64,000 nucleotides of DNA from Margaritifera margaritifera (taxonomy: Eukaryota; Mollusca; Bivalvia; Unionida; Margaritiferidae), in assembly GCA_029931535.1 (NCBI GenBank), contig JAQPZY010000624.1, positions 124,001 through 188,000 of the forward strand. Direction: 5' to 3'. A program made the position numbers and the translations under genes. Of this stretch, positions 11,548 to 23,699 are shown in pieces. Each line of letters starts with the position of its first letter. The stretch's first letter is position 1. The notes under the pieces are model-generated. The model searched no databases. It saw only the letters and a list, made by a program, of their open reading frames with translations, and was not told the DNA's origin.

Positions 11548-12180
11548 TGTTATGTAAGATGTTTATATAATATTATAAATATTTTTAGGAAATTATAAAT
11601 GTTTCTTGACTTTAGTATTTGCTTAAACCTTAATGTTGTGTATCAGGAAAATATGTTTAACTATTGTCCTTGAATTAGGTTGTTTACTTAATATTTGAGT
11701 TCAAGGGTAGTTTTGATATACACGTTTTGATTCAATTTGAGGTCAAGGTTCATTCCAAATTCTGAGAGAGGAATTATTTAAAATATTCATTGGATTATAA
11801 AAGTGCTCATAGACTTTTGGATTTTGGATTTTGAATTGATGATTTTGGGATTTATGTGAACTTATTCAAAGATATTTTGGAGTAATTCATTTTGGCATAT
11901 CAGCACATTAAAGACTACTGACACATCAGGACATTAAAGACCATTGGCACATCAACACATTCAAGGATACAGCCATTCATTCGGAACATTCTATAAGTAC
12001 GATTTGTAAACAGGACATTTAGACTTGTTTGATTATTTGGATTTTAATTCACATTACTGTAAGTGTCTTTTTGAATTTTCATTTTAATTATCTAGAAATA
12101 AATTGTTTGTTGATTTTTACTTGATTTGTTGGTTTCACTTTCTATCTGTTATATTTTTCTTAGACCATAGAGTCGTAAGA
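11548..12180 (+). repeat. 3' LTR of the Gmr1-like element (internally deleted)
   Basis: A 633-bp copy of the LTR starting TGTTATG, with AATAAA at 12097-12102. It ends TAAGA where the 5' copy has TAACA. It lacks a segment of about 186 bp present in the 5' LTR; the junction is near 11750. Scattered base differences between the two LTRs show the insertion is not recent. Confidence 0.92.
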
Positions 12181-12184
12181 AATG

Positions 12185-14916
12185 TTTAAATAATCCATAT
12201 ACTTCATAATGTTCACAATTGAAGATGTAATTGAGTGAATCTGACTTTTAGAATACCGCTTACTCTGTCTCTGTCGTCAAAGTATCAAAAGCGAGGCTAC
12301 ATGTCTGATTGTTAATAAAGCCGTAACGTTTTATTAAAAAACAAAATGTTCTACTGATTTTGTATGCACATGAATAGCATCAATCACAATTAGATACTAA
12401 GTATAAAAACATAATCTTTCTTAAATGGATTCCCTACAAGTATTTAGTTATTAGTAATTAGCCTGAAGAGCTGGCTCCTTTTTATGGTGCAAAGACTTCA
12501 GATTTTCCTATTGCCATCCGTAATCTGTGTCGGCACGAGTGTCTAGTAATGTTTTAACTTCGCGTGCCTTGGGGCATTTTTCGTGTCTTTGTCTCACTGA
12601 TAAGCCTACTATAGTATTTGTTAACCATAATTAATCTGTTCCAGCATGTGTCAGGAATTTAGCGTCTAAAATACATTTCCAAATTTGAATTGAGTTTTTG
12701 TTGTCTGGGGATTTTCTTAGCCTAAAATTTAAATTTCAAGTTTTTGTATTTGCTCGAAATTCTGTTTCTAAGTGGTAAAGACAAAAGTTTGTGCAAAGAA
12801 TCTAGGTTTTTGGTTTTCTAGTAAGAGTTTCAATAGTATTCTCCATCAATAAATCAACATATTTCTTCTTCGTGCAAAATGTTCCATCCGTTTTCTGTAC
12901 ATATTAATACAATTGAATTCGATAATCGCTAAAAAAAAAACATAGTAATATGCAGCTTTTTTAAACCCATTTCATGGATGAGCAAACAATAATTAGGGGT
13001 AGTCTGAGGTTAGAATATTTTGCAACCTTTCTATAAATGGCAAGGTGAGTATTATTTTAAAATATCACTGTCAATACGAAGATTGTTAAGGAATTTGCTG
13101 TGTTGTATTTTCCCAGTTTTTATACTATTAAGTTTTCTGTTGTCGGATATATTTTTATCAAGATTTATGATAATTGAATGGATTTGCCACGGTGAAGTCT
13201 ATTTTATTTTATTTACAAGAATGGATTTTGCTAGCACAACTATAATTATTTTGTTTGCTACTAAATAACGTCATAATTTTTTCAAGTGGTGTAGGGTACA
13301 AATATTGTTTAGAATCTGTTTAATGTTTAATACCTCTGAAAGGAAAAAAGCACTGTTATCGCGTGATGCAGTTGTAATAAAAGATAAAAGGTTTACTGAC
13401 CAGTTAAGTTGGTCAAACAAGAGTACATGGGCACAGTCAAATTTCACACTGCACAATAATAACGCACAGGAAACGATATTCCAACGTACTATCAACGATG
13501 AATATAATCAGGAGTTACTTAGAGAGAAAAGTCATGATCGATGTTTTGGTTTTACTCATATTAAGAAAATAATGTTGCTGCTGGTAATTATCACACAGAT
13601 AGACTGAAAGATTAAAAGTTTGACACTTACTTCCCGTAATATTGAATTTGTTAAGGTTTAGCGTAAACAGTGATCATAGTTTAACAACCACGTAGTTCAA
13701 TTTTGCCGTATCTACACAGATTTTCGATTTGCTGACTTATTTCGAGACATATGGCCATTTAAAATAATTTCCATAAAAAGAACCGATGATTTAGCAGTTT
13801 TCATATATTTTTATTACGTGTATGTATTGTTTTATAGCTGTGAATTCGCTACAATGCACTGTGTAACGATTTATTTGATGCCATCATGGTATGAAATATC
13901 ACTAGTTACTTTGTCGTTAACTTCTCATTTTGAAGTAAAGTTATCATACAAACTAATTAAGCTGCCATGATTACTGTGTAGTTTAGGTGTTCAATGGTGC
14001 ATTGCATCCTTAAAGTGTATCCGAGGTGTGAGGATTAAGCAGATGGAAGTGCGAGAATAAGGAAAGACATTCTGCGTACAAGCCCCAGGCCCACAAGTTT
14101 GGCTTCAATGGATAGTTGTATATATTTTTAGTGATGCTGTATTATAAATAGCACATTTAAACCATTTACACCTTACACACGGTTAGAGTGAATTAGGTAC
14201 TGTCGTTGTTTAACTACTTGAAACCACTAATGTATTCACACACACAAAGATTTGATAGCAGCACAGTTACAAAACAATTTTCCAACTTTTCGAGCTAATC
14301 AAGCTCTTTCTCTGTTGAAGGAACAAGTTACAACAACAACAAAAAAACACGCAACACAAATGCCCACAGTACACCTGAACAATTTATTATTTACATGTTT
14401 TAATGAAGTGGAAAATATACAGATAATAGGATCAATAATGCAAGCAAAAAAACTAATGAAAAACATGGTAAAAATGTGCAATCTACATGTATCCTTTGTG
14501 TTGCGGTCAAAACATATATACAGATTTAATTAGACCGTTTATAATACTTTCCTCCAGAATCAAGCAAAAGGAAACTGTTCAGTCGGATACGGTATATCAT
14601 CCACATTCGATCAAAAAGCAATAACTGACTGAGGAAATAAGTTACTTCTGACGAGATATGTACCCCACTAATGGCAAAGCGTAGGTCTTCAAGCAGATCA
14701 AAACTGTACAAGACTTCGTCCAAGAAATTAAAAAATATATTAATAAATAAAAAAATGAAGAAGAATTTGATGATGTATACCGCATCACACTCTCTCGTAT
14801 CGGGACCAGTAGTGTGATGCAGGCAGTGTGTATAAATATCGTTGCTGGTCCCATCGTTGCAGGTGCGTTATAATTGTCCAGCCTGGATTTATAGTTGTGT
14901 GTGTGTGTTTTGTTTC

Positions 14917-14948
<32 letters not shown>

Positions 14949-15004
14949 CAAAAACAACGCTTTAAAATATGCTACAGGCTTCAGTTATATTAATTTTCTT
15001 TCAG
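12185..15004 (+). other. Right part of intron 2
   Basis: AT-rich intronic sequence, with a run of 30 Ts at about 14919-14948 shortly before the 15005 acceptor. No coding motif or named repeat was recognised. Open frames at 13020-13268, 13305-13607 and 14252-14533 have no recognisable content. Confidence 0.45.
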
Positions 15005-15139
15005 ATCGATCGTCGCACGACTCAAATTCAAACCAAAATGGTCAGATCGGTGACAATATTAGCATGAATGCAGGTACTTTAAAGTACATGATCGATTCTC
15101 AGAGACTCTTTATGACGGAATTGGAAGCTGTTAGCGAAG
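15005..15139 (+). CDS. Internal exon: second cytoplasmic-tail exon of the receptor-like protein
   Basis: A TTTTCTTTCAG acceptor and a GGTAATTAA donor bracket a 135-bp open exon, phase 1 at both ends. With the previous exon's terminal G it starts with Asp (DRSSHDSNSNQNGQIGDN) and continues through a Met/Leu-rich, likely helical segment (YMIDSQRLFMTELEAV). It is hydrophilic with no catalytic motif. An internal GCAGGTACTTT could be an alternative donor, but the longer exon keeps phase 1 and joins the terminal exon. Confidence 0.6.
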
Positions 15140-15218
15140 GTAATTAAATCCCAAATATTAATGTCATGTGTATATTAATAATTGTAATTTTGAAGGAAGA
15201 CATAGTTTTTCACTTATG

Positions 15219-15221
<3 letters not shown>

Positions 15222-15283
<62 letters not shown>

Positions 15284-15290
15284 TTATATC

Positions 15291-15353
<63 letters not shown>
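15222..15353. repeat. Microsatellite (AT)n, slightly interrupted
   Basis: About 130 bp of AT dinucleotides with small interruptions near 15266 and 15281-15296. Not coding. Confidence 0.97.
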
Positions 15354-15356
<3 letters not shown>

Positions 15357-15764
15357 AAACACCAACATATGTTTACTACAAGTGGAACACAATTAGCAGC
15401 ACAACAATCAGAAGAAATACACTTCTTTTACTTCAGACGCTATTGATATTATTATTTGTATTCCTATAGTCTTGTAAACTATCCATTACACAAACATAAA
15501 GTTCGAGGGAAATGCTAAAATAACTGAACGTTTTAAGGATGTCACACAATGGACAAGGAACATTCGGCCATTTTTTAGGCTCTCCTACTCCTGGCTTGAC
15601 CAACAGAGCTAGAAAACAGCAAATGACTTAGAAATTGCTTCAGTAGCTTCTTCAGTCTATCGTTTTTTTATTTACATCTAAATATCAGATAATATTAAAA
15701 TCATTTGAAATGTAGTGCTTTGGTAATTAAATCATTCATCTCAGCAAGTCAAACTGGCTGAATT

Positions 15765-15965
15765 TACGGCCATTTTCATAACCGTATTTTCTCCCTTTTG
15801 GAAGAAGCGTGACAAGTTATTCATCTGGGAACTTTTCATGACTATAATTTGAATAAAGTGCTTTTCCCAGTGACAGACCTCGTCAGCCGAGCCAGGATAA
15901 TATGATGGTAGGACTCCGACACTCTAACCACTTAACTATCGCGTTTGATTCTGCAACCATTGCTG
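15765..15965 (-). mobile_element. Probable tRNA-derived SINE
   Basis: On the minus strand, the segment ending near 15960 contains TAGTTAAGTGG, which fits the pol III A-box consensus exactly. About 45 bases later GGCTCGGCTG resembles a worn B box. A tRNA-like head is followed by a body containing CACTGGGAAAAGCACTT. A tail and target-site duplication were not found, so boundaries are approximate. Confidence 0.42.
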
Positions 15966-18900
15966 CCAAACCTACATTGATGGTGCAACTTAGATCTGCT
16001 TTTCTTCCTTTAGTTATTGTATTTTATTATGTTACAAAAATACTAATTGGTTAATTCCAAGTAACAAGACTGGCTTCAAAATCTCTATACAGCCTTGGGT
16101 TACTGAAAGGTATATATTAGCATCATTCTTATTAACTAATCCAATGTCTTCTTTTCCCAATGCGCTACTCTGTTCCGATTCAACCATAATACAGACTTCT
16201 GTTTGACGAAATTTTCCGAAGAATACATTATTGATAATTTGGATTGTGATCAGCTTTATCATCAAAGCTCGTTTTAAAGAGCACTGTAGCTGTGCTCACC
16301 ATTAGTAGCTATTTCGTCCATTAACATATCGCTGGATTTTGACCAGATTTTGAGGACTTAAAAGGCGATTTCTCAATGATGTCGGTAATGGGGCTTTTTA
16401 AATTATTTCTGGTACATACTAATTATTAAAATACAATCAGTTAAGAAGATCATTGACGTTTTTGATTTACGTCTATCTTTCTCTCTTTCATTTTTAATGT
16501 ATTCCTGTCCTTTTTTTTCAATACAGGACACCGCTCAATATACGTACCAACATTTGTTTTCTTTTTTTAGGCGTTCTTTTGTTAATTAAGGGAAAACAAC
16601 TGCGCCCTGTTATTCAGTTGAAGATTTCAACAATCACCCCTTCTTTGTTCATGTATGTCTCCTCCCCACATAAAGAAAATATATTGGTTTTGTGCTGTCC
16701 GTCAGTCCATCCGTTCATCTTATCTTGTAAGCATGATACATAAAACGGCATTGAACCAAACCAGACCAAACTGGATATTTAGATACTTTGAGTAGTTCCC
16801 ATGACCTTATTATGTTCTCGTGACTGTGGCATCATTTGGCAACTTATCACACACATTTTTGCTGTCTATACTTAAACTTTTTGTTAGCACGATTAAGTAA
16901 AATCCGTTCGATATAGATGAATGAAATGTGTTACGCATATTTTAATTGATCTATAAATGACCTAATTTGATTTTCAGGCCATTACAGCAATTGTTCCATC
17001 TGTTACACATTTGGAAACTTTTTGTACTGGATGTGTGGACAAATATCGTTTTAGCAGAATTCAGCCAAGTTCACTAGAGATAGACACATGAAATGTGGTA
17101 TATACGCTAACATGCACTTGTGGATGCCATGGTTATGTTCTAATGACATTACAGCATATATTGTTTCAAATGTTTCTACATCTTTGCTGGATGTAGACTT
17201 TTTGGGATAAGTGTTTTTACAGGCACAGATTTACTTTCAATGGTCCAAGATTTCAATCAGATGTTGCCAATTTTGAGACAGATATTATCCTAATGTTGCA
17301 AAGCTTAACCCTTTCTGTATGCTATTTTAAGATAGATATCGAACAACAAAATCTGAGTGCGTTTCAGTACAAATCATCAGGGATGATACATTTAACCTAC
17401 TTGACCGCTATTCTGCTTTAGTAACTTGGAGTAACCTGACATCATACACCTTTGTACATGAAAGCTAATATGATCTGCTGCATCGTAGTCTCGTTCTTCC
17501 AGACTCGCGTGACCTTGAGAGAGCTACGCCGATCCAGAGTCTGCTAAAGGTCTATACAGTTGATTGCTTCCAATTAAATAAGCTCACTTTTTTTTGTTCT
17601 CTCCGAAAAAATACACTATTTATAAAGTGCAGCAGCATTACTTGTACATAAGCGATAAATATAAACATATAAATAAATATACATGAGAGATAATGGAAAG
17701 AGCAAAAGCATACAATGCGTTCGCGCCTTTTGTGTAAACTGTTAGTTTGTGTCACATTCTGTTGATTAGCATCATTCATGTAGACGAATATTATATATAC
17801 ATATTTTATGTGTGATCAGTCAATAAACATAACAAAAAACAACCAGAAACAACAACCAAAAAAAGAATTGTCACTTATGTGAAAGTTTTTATAAAGAACG
17901 CTGACTAATCTGTCAACCAATCAAAGACTTTACCAGATTCTGGTGAACCTTGTTTTGAGCATTACAATCGTTTGTATTGTATTGACATTTACCAAACCCT
18001 AGTATTGCAAAGATCTCACAGAGTCATGCGAGATGCTTGATTGATCGAGACTGCTTGCAGCGAAGATAAATAACAGGCGCGAACTTAACCAGTGCCAGCA
18101 GTTGCGGCATAGACATTGAATTAAAATATACTAGCACCACAACGCAATACAAAAAGTCCAATTATTAAAACTTTTGTCTGAAATTGCTGAATTTTTGTGG
18201 ATAATAATTGCCGTATCAAGCTTTAATTGAGAACCTTTCAGTAAAAATATTGTATTCCCAGTACTTTGCATCCAATGTTTTGCACAGCAAAGAAAATGTG
18301 TGTGAAATTTTAAAACTTGACAGAAACATAAGGAACGACTTTTATTGAATGAATTTTGTTTAACCAAGAGGGGTGCTTCTTACCATGTTATTTGACTTTC
18401 CTATTGAATATTTTGCCTTTGAATTTTCTCTGATATTTTGATTATTTATATAAGGAAAATTACTAAAATCGTTGTGTTCAGAATATTTGGCCTTATATAG
18501 ACCAGTTAAAATTCCTTATTTCTGTTTTTTATATGTTAGAAAGTTTGTCTTATTGGATGGTATTTCTGTCATTGTGATGAGTAATTATTCCCTTAATTGG
18601 CCGAGCTGGTTTTGAGCTTACAAGAGGAAGACGATAATCCATATCTGAGAACCAAACCCGTTACTGGTGTATTTTTTGTACTCTGAAAAATCAGTTTTTA
18701 AAATTCTGCATTTTGGCTGGAACTTTATCAGATATATTGAGAATTTACTTAGTATCGTTTTAAAGTTAGTCTTAGCTCTGTTCTCATGAGACCTTATATG
18801 GATCTATCACTACCGAAGAGACGTCCTAACCCCTGAAGAAAACTTCCACCCCATGCCATGTTGAGTCGTTCCTAGATTTGAGCGTGTTAATCCGGATAAC

Positions 18901-20984
18901 AGCTATATTTGGTGTTCCTTCCCATTACATTTAGGTGCTTGTCTTTCTGTCAGAGCTGGTTTCACGGTGCGAAACTCTCCATATACACAACACATGCCCA
19001 TAAAGGACAAACGTATTTGGTCATTTGTGTGTTCTTTGTCGACAGGATTCGCCATAACTAGTGTGACTTCCATAGACACTATTGTCAAGATCAAAACATA
19101 GTATAATTTGTCGTCACAAATGTTTTCATGATGTCAATGCACACAATTGAACAATCATTACTTTGCGCAAAATATCAACGGTGACCTTCTAAATCTGTTT
19201 AAGATCACAGAAACGAAAACTGGGTCAGGTTTGGTCCAATTGTCCTATAAATATCTTATCACATGTAGACTTCCATATTTGGCTACAACATGTTACCCTT
19301 TCACCTTCTAAATCATGGACATTCTACATAATACTCCTAGAAAAAAAAATCATTCATTGTCATGTTAGGAGGGGTGGGGACATGTTTTTGCTTTCAAAGC
19401 AAATCCCTTCTATAATATTATTAAGTTTACTCTGGGAACTTCCGCCTCTTGCCAGCCCATATATTCTTTAACAAAAGGTCATGCATAAAATAATGGGAAA
19501 CTAGGCACAACAGACTATTATTTCTTAATTGATTAATGATTTAAGTAGCATGTATTTGTCACCTTAGTCACATCATCAGTATGTTGCACCCATGAAAAAT
19601 GCATACATAAACGCATTTTGAAAATGAAAAGATTTGGGCTCCGTCTGTATCAGGTCTTGAATCAATATGAACATTGTCACATATTAACTGTGGTTGACGG
19701 AAGTACCATCCTTGGGAATAAATAGCTGACATTACCTGGCAAAAGGTGGGGAAGATGTATGCCGAATTGAACTACTTTTTATTGTAAAATTGGAGCAATG
19801 GCAAATAATTACCAAGCGTATGAGTTAATATATCTTGACATTATAATTAATCACTTCCAGTTATATGTGTTTCATATGATAAAAATGGAACGATATACAA
19901 CTGTACAAGAAAGATATTTAAAATTATATATAATATTTTTCATTTGGTTATAAAGCTTTAATTGTAAAATTGTGTATATTCCCACATTTGTCTTCCTTTT
20001 TTCTAAGATTTACACCTTAAGGAAGGTTGTAAAAAAGGTTACGATCTTATATAACACACTCCCAACGGCTCAGATCTGCATTTCACATTGTCTTTCGTTC
20101 GTGGCGAAAGCTGAACGAAATATGGGGAGAAACGTCAACAACTAATGGTCATCAAATATCTTCATGTTCCAAAACCATTGATTTAACCTCAGATCGCGGA
20201 TGTGCAATGTGGGAGCATAACCGCTGGGCCTTTGTTAAAAACCAACACTTTTTTCTTGGGAGCGTAATAAAATAGTATGCTGCTTATAAAAACTGCCTTA
20301 AGAGACAAATACTATGTAGCACATTGTATAATTTTGATATGAGTGTCGGCCTAAATGATATACGCGCATACCTTTAGATCTGTTTATTTTAGTTCAAAGG
20401 TAGCAAGCATAGAATATAAAGAGTTTACTCCTATAGTTTCTTCTGCTCATCAGCACGACCATTACATGGACTACTTGTTAACTCAAGACATATTAATTCT
20501 AGCTGAAATGAGATTTATCAGAGTTGCAAAAAATAACCCCATTAATTAATGGTTATAATGGTACACAATCAACTGTACCAAAACTATTGTGTACATTGAA
20601 ATACAAAATAAAGTATGTGAATTATTACATAAACTGAAACTTCGAATGCAGTTAGGTCTAACTCTGATAAAAAGATGCACATAATTGTATTGTTTGAATA
20701 GCAACCTTGGTTGAAATCCTACATGTAACTAAATACTAGTCTGAGACAAAAACCAACAAATTATTTCGAGAAACATTTTTCTAAATTGATGAATAACATT
20801 GTATTTGGAAATCAAATGGAAAATCTCGGAAAGTGGACAACAGTTAAAATATGTACAGAAGAAAATACATTTTCAAATGCTGAAAAGATACACACTTCCC
20901 CAGGAGAACAATTATGATGATAATTTGGTGGTGGCAGTCTGAAAAACAAGAAAATAATATTAATCAAAAAGATCTGTGGTGGTT

Positions 20985-21175
20985 TTATTGCATTAGATCT
21001 ATCCAAACAGTTGATGTGCAAATTCTCACACAAGAAGTTGGAAATAGAAACAGACTACTCATAACATATACAGATTCTTTATACATTCATGTTGAGACAG
21101 AAGACCTTAAAAGTGACTTGAAAGAGAACATCAACCTTTAAGACACTGCTGAATATTCAAAAGCGAACATGTTAG
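20985..21175 (+). pseudogene. Possible Polinton/Maverick-type DNA polymerase B scrap
   Basis: The plus frame reads NRNRLLITYTDSLYIHVETE followed by DLKSDLKENINL, a stop, then DTAEYSK. This resembles the motif-C region of family B polymerases of Polinton-like elements, where a YxDTDS box is followed by an acidic ETEDxxxDxKE stretch. The two-residue DT of the metal-binding box is missing, and only about 60 residues are recognisable. The match is from memory of the family, over a short span. Confidence 0.4.
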
Positions 21176-22689
21176 GCTTACTGCAAATGATATCATTCAA
21201 TTTTGGCTGCCTTGGAGTTTCAAGTTTTACATCATTTTCTGGGGAAACAGAGTCTGTATATAAAGGCAACCCCCCCCCCCATCATCTATTTTATTATTTA
21301 AGTACTGAGTGACCAAACTTTGTTATCTCAATATTCCATTCAAGTTGTTAATGGTTTTGTATCTATTTTCATTGAAATTTGCAACTTTTCTCTGGTACTC
21401 ATCCGTTGCATATCAGCTAAATTAGGATGAAATAGGATCACATAACGTAGATAGATAGTTGCTTCCTGTAAATGCCAGACCATGAGCTATTATACTTCAA
21501 ATTATAATTGCTGTTGTGGCGATTTACTGTGCAATATCTCTGAGTTAAAAATGCTCTTAGCGCTGCCAATTCTTCCTTTACAATCTGTTTCAGTTTTATT
21601 TTACAATCCGATTTTTTAAAGGTCGCTCTCTTCCACATAGTATTACATGATTCTTTTACACTGTACATACAGTATTAGGCTCAGACATTTTTAAGCTCAA
21701 ATTACTAAGAGACACGTTGATTGTTTACCACTAATCCAATGATATAAACATGTATTTGCTAGAAAAAATATTATGCCATGAGTATTCATGTTGATAATAA
21801 GTTGAATAATCAATTTTTACTTGAACGACATTTTATTGTTTAATTATCTGGTGTACAACTTGTATTCAGCACAACGTGATGGAACACAGTCTAATCCATA
21901 AATGCTAGCTAATGTTTCAGATTTAAAAGGAATCTTAACAACCATATAACATATGGACCATATTCGGATATTGGTCATAAATACAATTTAATCTCTTAAA
22001 TTTACATACTAATCAATACTGATCGGATTTTACTGATTCAGTATAATACAAAAATCGTAAAGCAATACACATCAGGGAATTAGTTTAATTTTGTAATCAA
22101 ACTCCTTTTTTCATCAATTATATTTTAATCTTTTGGTGGAGTAATAATTATATTATATATTGCTTCAGAACCCTAAAACAGCATCAAATTCAGTAGATGC
22201 CTGTATAATTCTCTGAATAGTAATCCTTACATTTGAGCGCATTTATTTGTTATGTTTACTTTGTAAATGTTGGTCGGAGTGAATTTAACGTTTGAGTTGT
22301 GTCTCAAACATTGAACATTAATAGTTTCTTCATTGTACGTATTTTCAGTCATTCCCTCTTTGACTGTGTTCATATACATTTCCATGTTGTAATAACCATT
22401 AGAGATTGAAACAGAACTTGTTTCGTTCACGTCCTTGATGTACGTAAATGTGTTGTTTTGTAGTCATTCACAAACCTTGTAATACCCAACAACAAAATAT
22501 ATTCCCTTTACTGAAATGGATTTGCCATTTTTATGTTATCAATTGGTTTTGTAAAATAGATATCGTTTTCAGGGATACCATGATTATTTGTTACATTGCT
22601 CTTTATTTCTAAAGGCTATGCTATCATATCTAAATAAAAAAAATCAGCGCAGTCAAGAGGTAATGTTTATTTTTTCAACCGGTATTATG

Positions 22690-23500
22690 CTTTCATGTAA
22701 GTTTGTAAATTTCTCTCATATCTCAGCAGCACATAATATGTCCAGAATAGGCAAGAAGATATGTAATTCTTCAAATTTATATCTGAGACTTTATATTCAG
22801 ATACTAAAATTAAAACTAATTTCCAATTGACAGATTGAAAGTCTCTCAGCTTTTCCCAAAATATCATATGCATTCTCATCTGTTGAGGAGAGGGACGTGG
22901 ATGTATTGAAGCTTTTGTTGTCCTCGTTATCTCCACTGGACAATTAGAACCAGAGAAAAGAATCTCGGCTTTACACGCAAGAAAATAAATTGTCATATAA
23001 AAGCAAATTGTAATACAAATCAAGATACTGACACTTTCTTTATATACAGTCGAAAGATTCAAGGGTTGTGTATTGAGCATATTCAGTTACGTTTACGCCA
23101 TTACATTTAATGTGGGACCACAGCCTACAGATATCGCAGATACTAGCTCTGTCAGATTTTGCCACGGAATGCTCACAAATGCCACAAGAGTTCTTGACTG
23201 GAGCGGAATTTGTACATTGCCTACAAAGTAGAATGTTTAGAAGAATTGAATATTGTTTGGGTGACACTTTATATGCAGCCATTGAAGTTGTTAAGCAATG
23301 ACAGTCTCTATGTAAGACAATAGATTCATTGGCGATAAGATAACCGATGGGAAGATTAGCAAACTGCATGGGTTTCATCTCACTGGGATTTAGGATCACA
23401 TAAGCTTGTATGTCTCTCGGGTTATGAATTTTAGGTAGATCAATGACAAAAGAATAAAACTTATTAAATGAAAGATAATGGTCAGCACTAACAGCAATAC
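22690..23500 (-). pseudogene. PHD-finger-containing ORF fragment, probably retrotransposon ORF1
   Basis: On the minus strand an open segment from about 23480 to 23040 has a Cys4-His-Cys PHD-like pattern near its end: CGIC, then ICDICRLWSHIKC. A long pre-finger part includes LPKIHNPRDIQAYVILNPSE. Beyond 23040 the frame breaks; the next stretch has a Ser/Thr-rich and helical look (STSLSSTDENAYDILGKAER) in another frame. PHD fingers of this kind sit in first ORFs of several invertebrate non-LTR elements. It adjoins the LINE remnant ending near 23650 but does not look like its continuation. Confidence 0.45.
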
Positions 23501-23699
23501 CACTGAGAGTCTCTATCTTGTTACTGCTTTAAGTCACCGCTTGGTTAAAGTGACGTCTGAAGTAAACACTCTGGTTTCTTGGTAACAATGCCAAATATCT
23601 GAACAGTTACAAACAACTTATACCCATGTTTCCTGATTTTCAAATGGTTGAAGGTGATTAGTAAGAACATAACATTTAACATATTTACAGAATCAGTAT

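Larger units (their letters stand above)
5713..12184 (+). mobile_element. Gmr1-like Ty3/Gypsy LTR retrotransposon with integrase upstream of reverse transcriptase (degenerate)
   Basis: Two direct LTRs (5717-6537 and 11548-12180) begin TGTTATG. The 5' copy ends TAACA, giving a TGTTA/TAACA terminal inverted repeat; the 3' copy ends TAAGA. The tetranucleotide AATG flanks both sides (5713-5716, 12181-12184) as the target-site duplication. Inside, in order, are a primer-binding site, Gag with a CCHC knuckle, aspartic protease, integrase, reverse transcriptase, RNase H and a purine tract (GAGGGGAGG) abutting the 3' LTR. There is no env, and no integrase after RNase H. Protein motifs are Ty3/Gypsy-type, but integrase precedes RT, the order established for Gmr1-like elements. 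Several stops and frameshifts disable every long frame, so it is a fossil. It sits in intron 2 of the receptor-like gene, same orientation. Confidence 0.93.
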
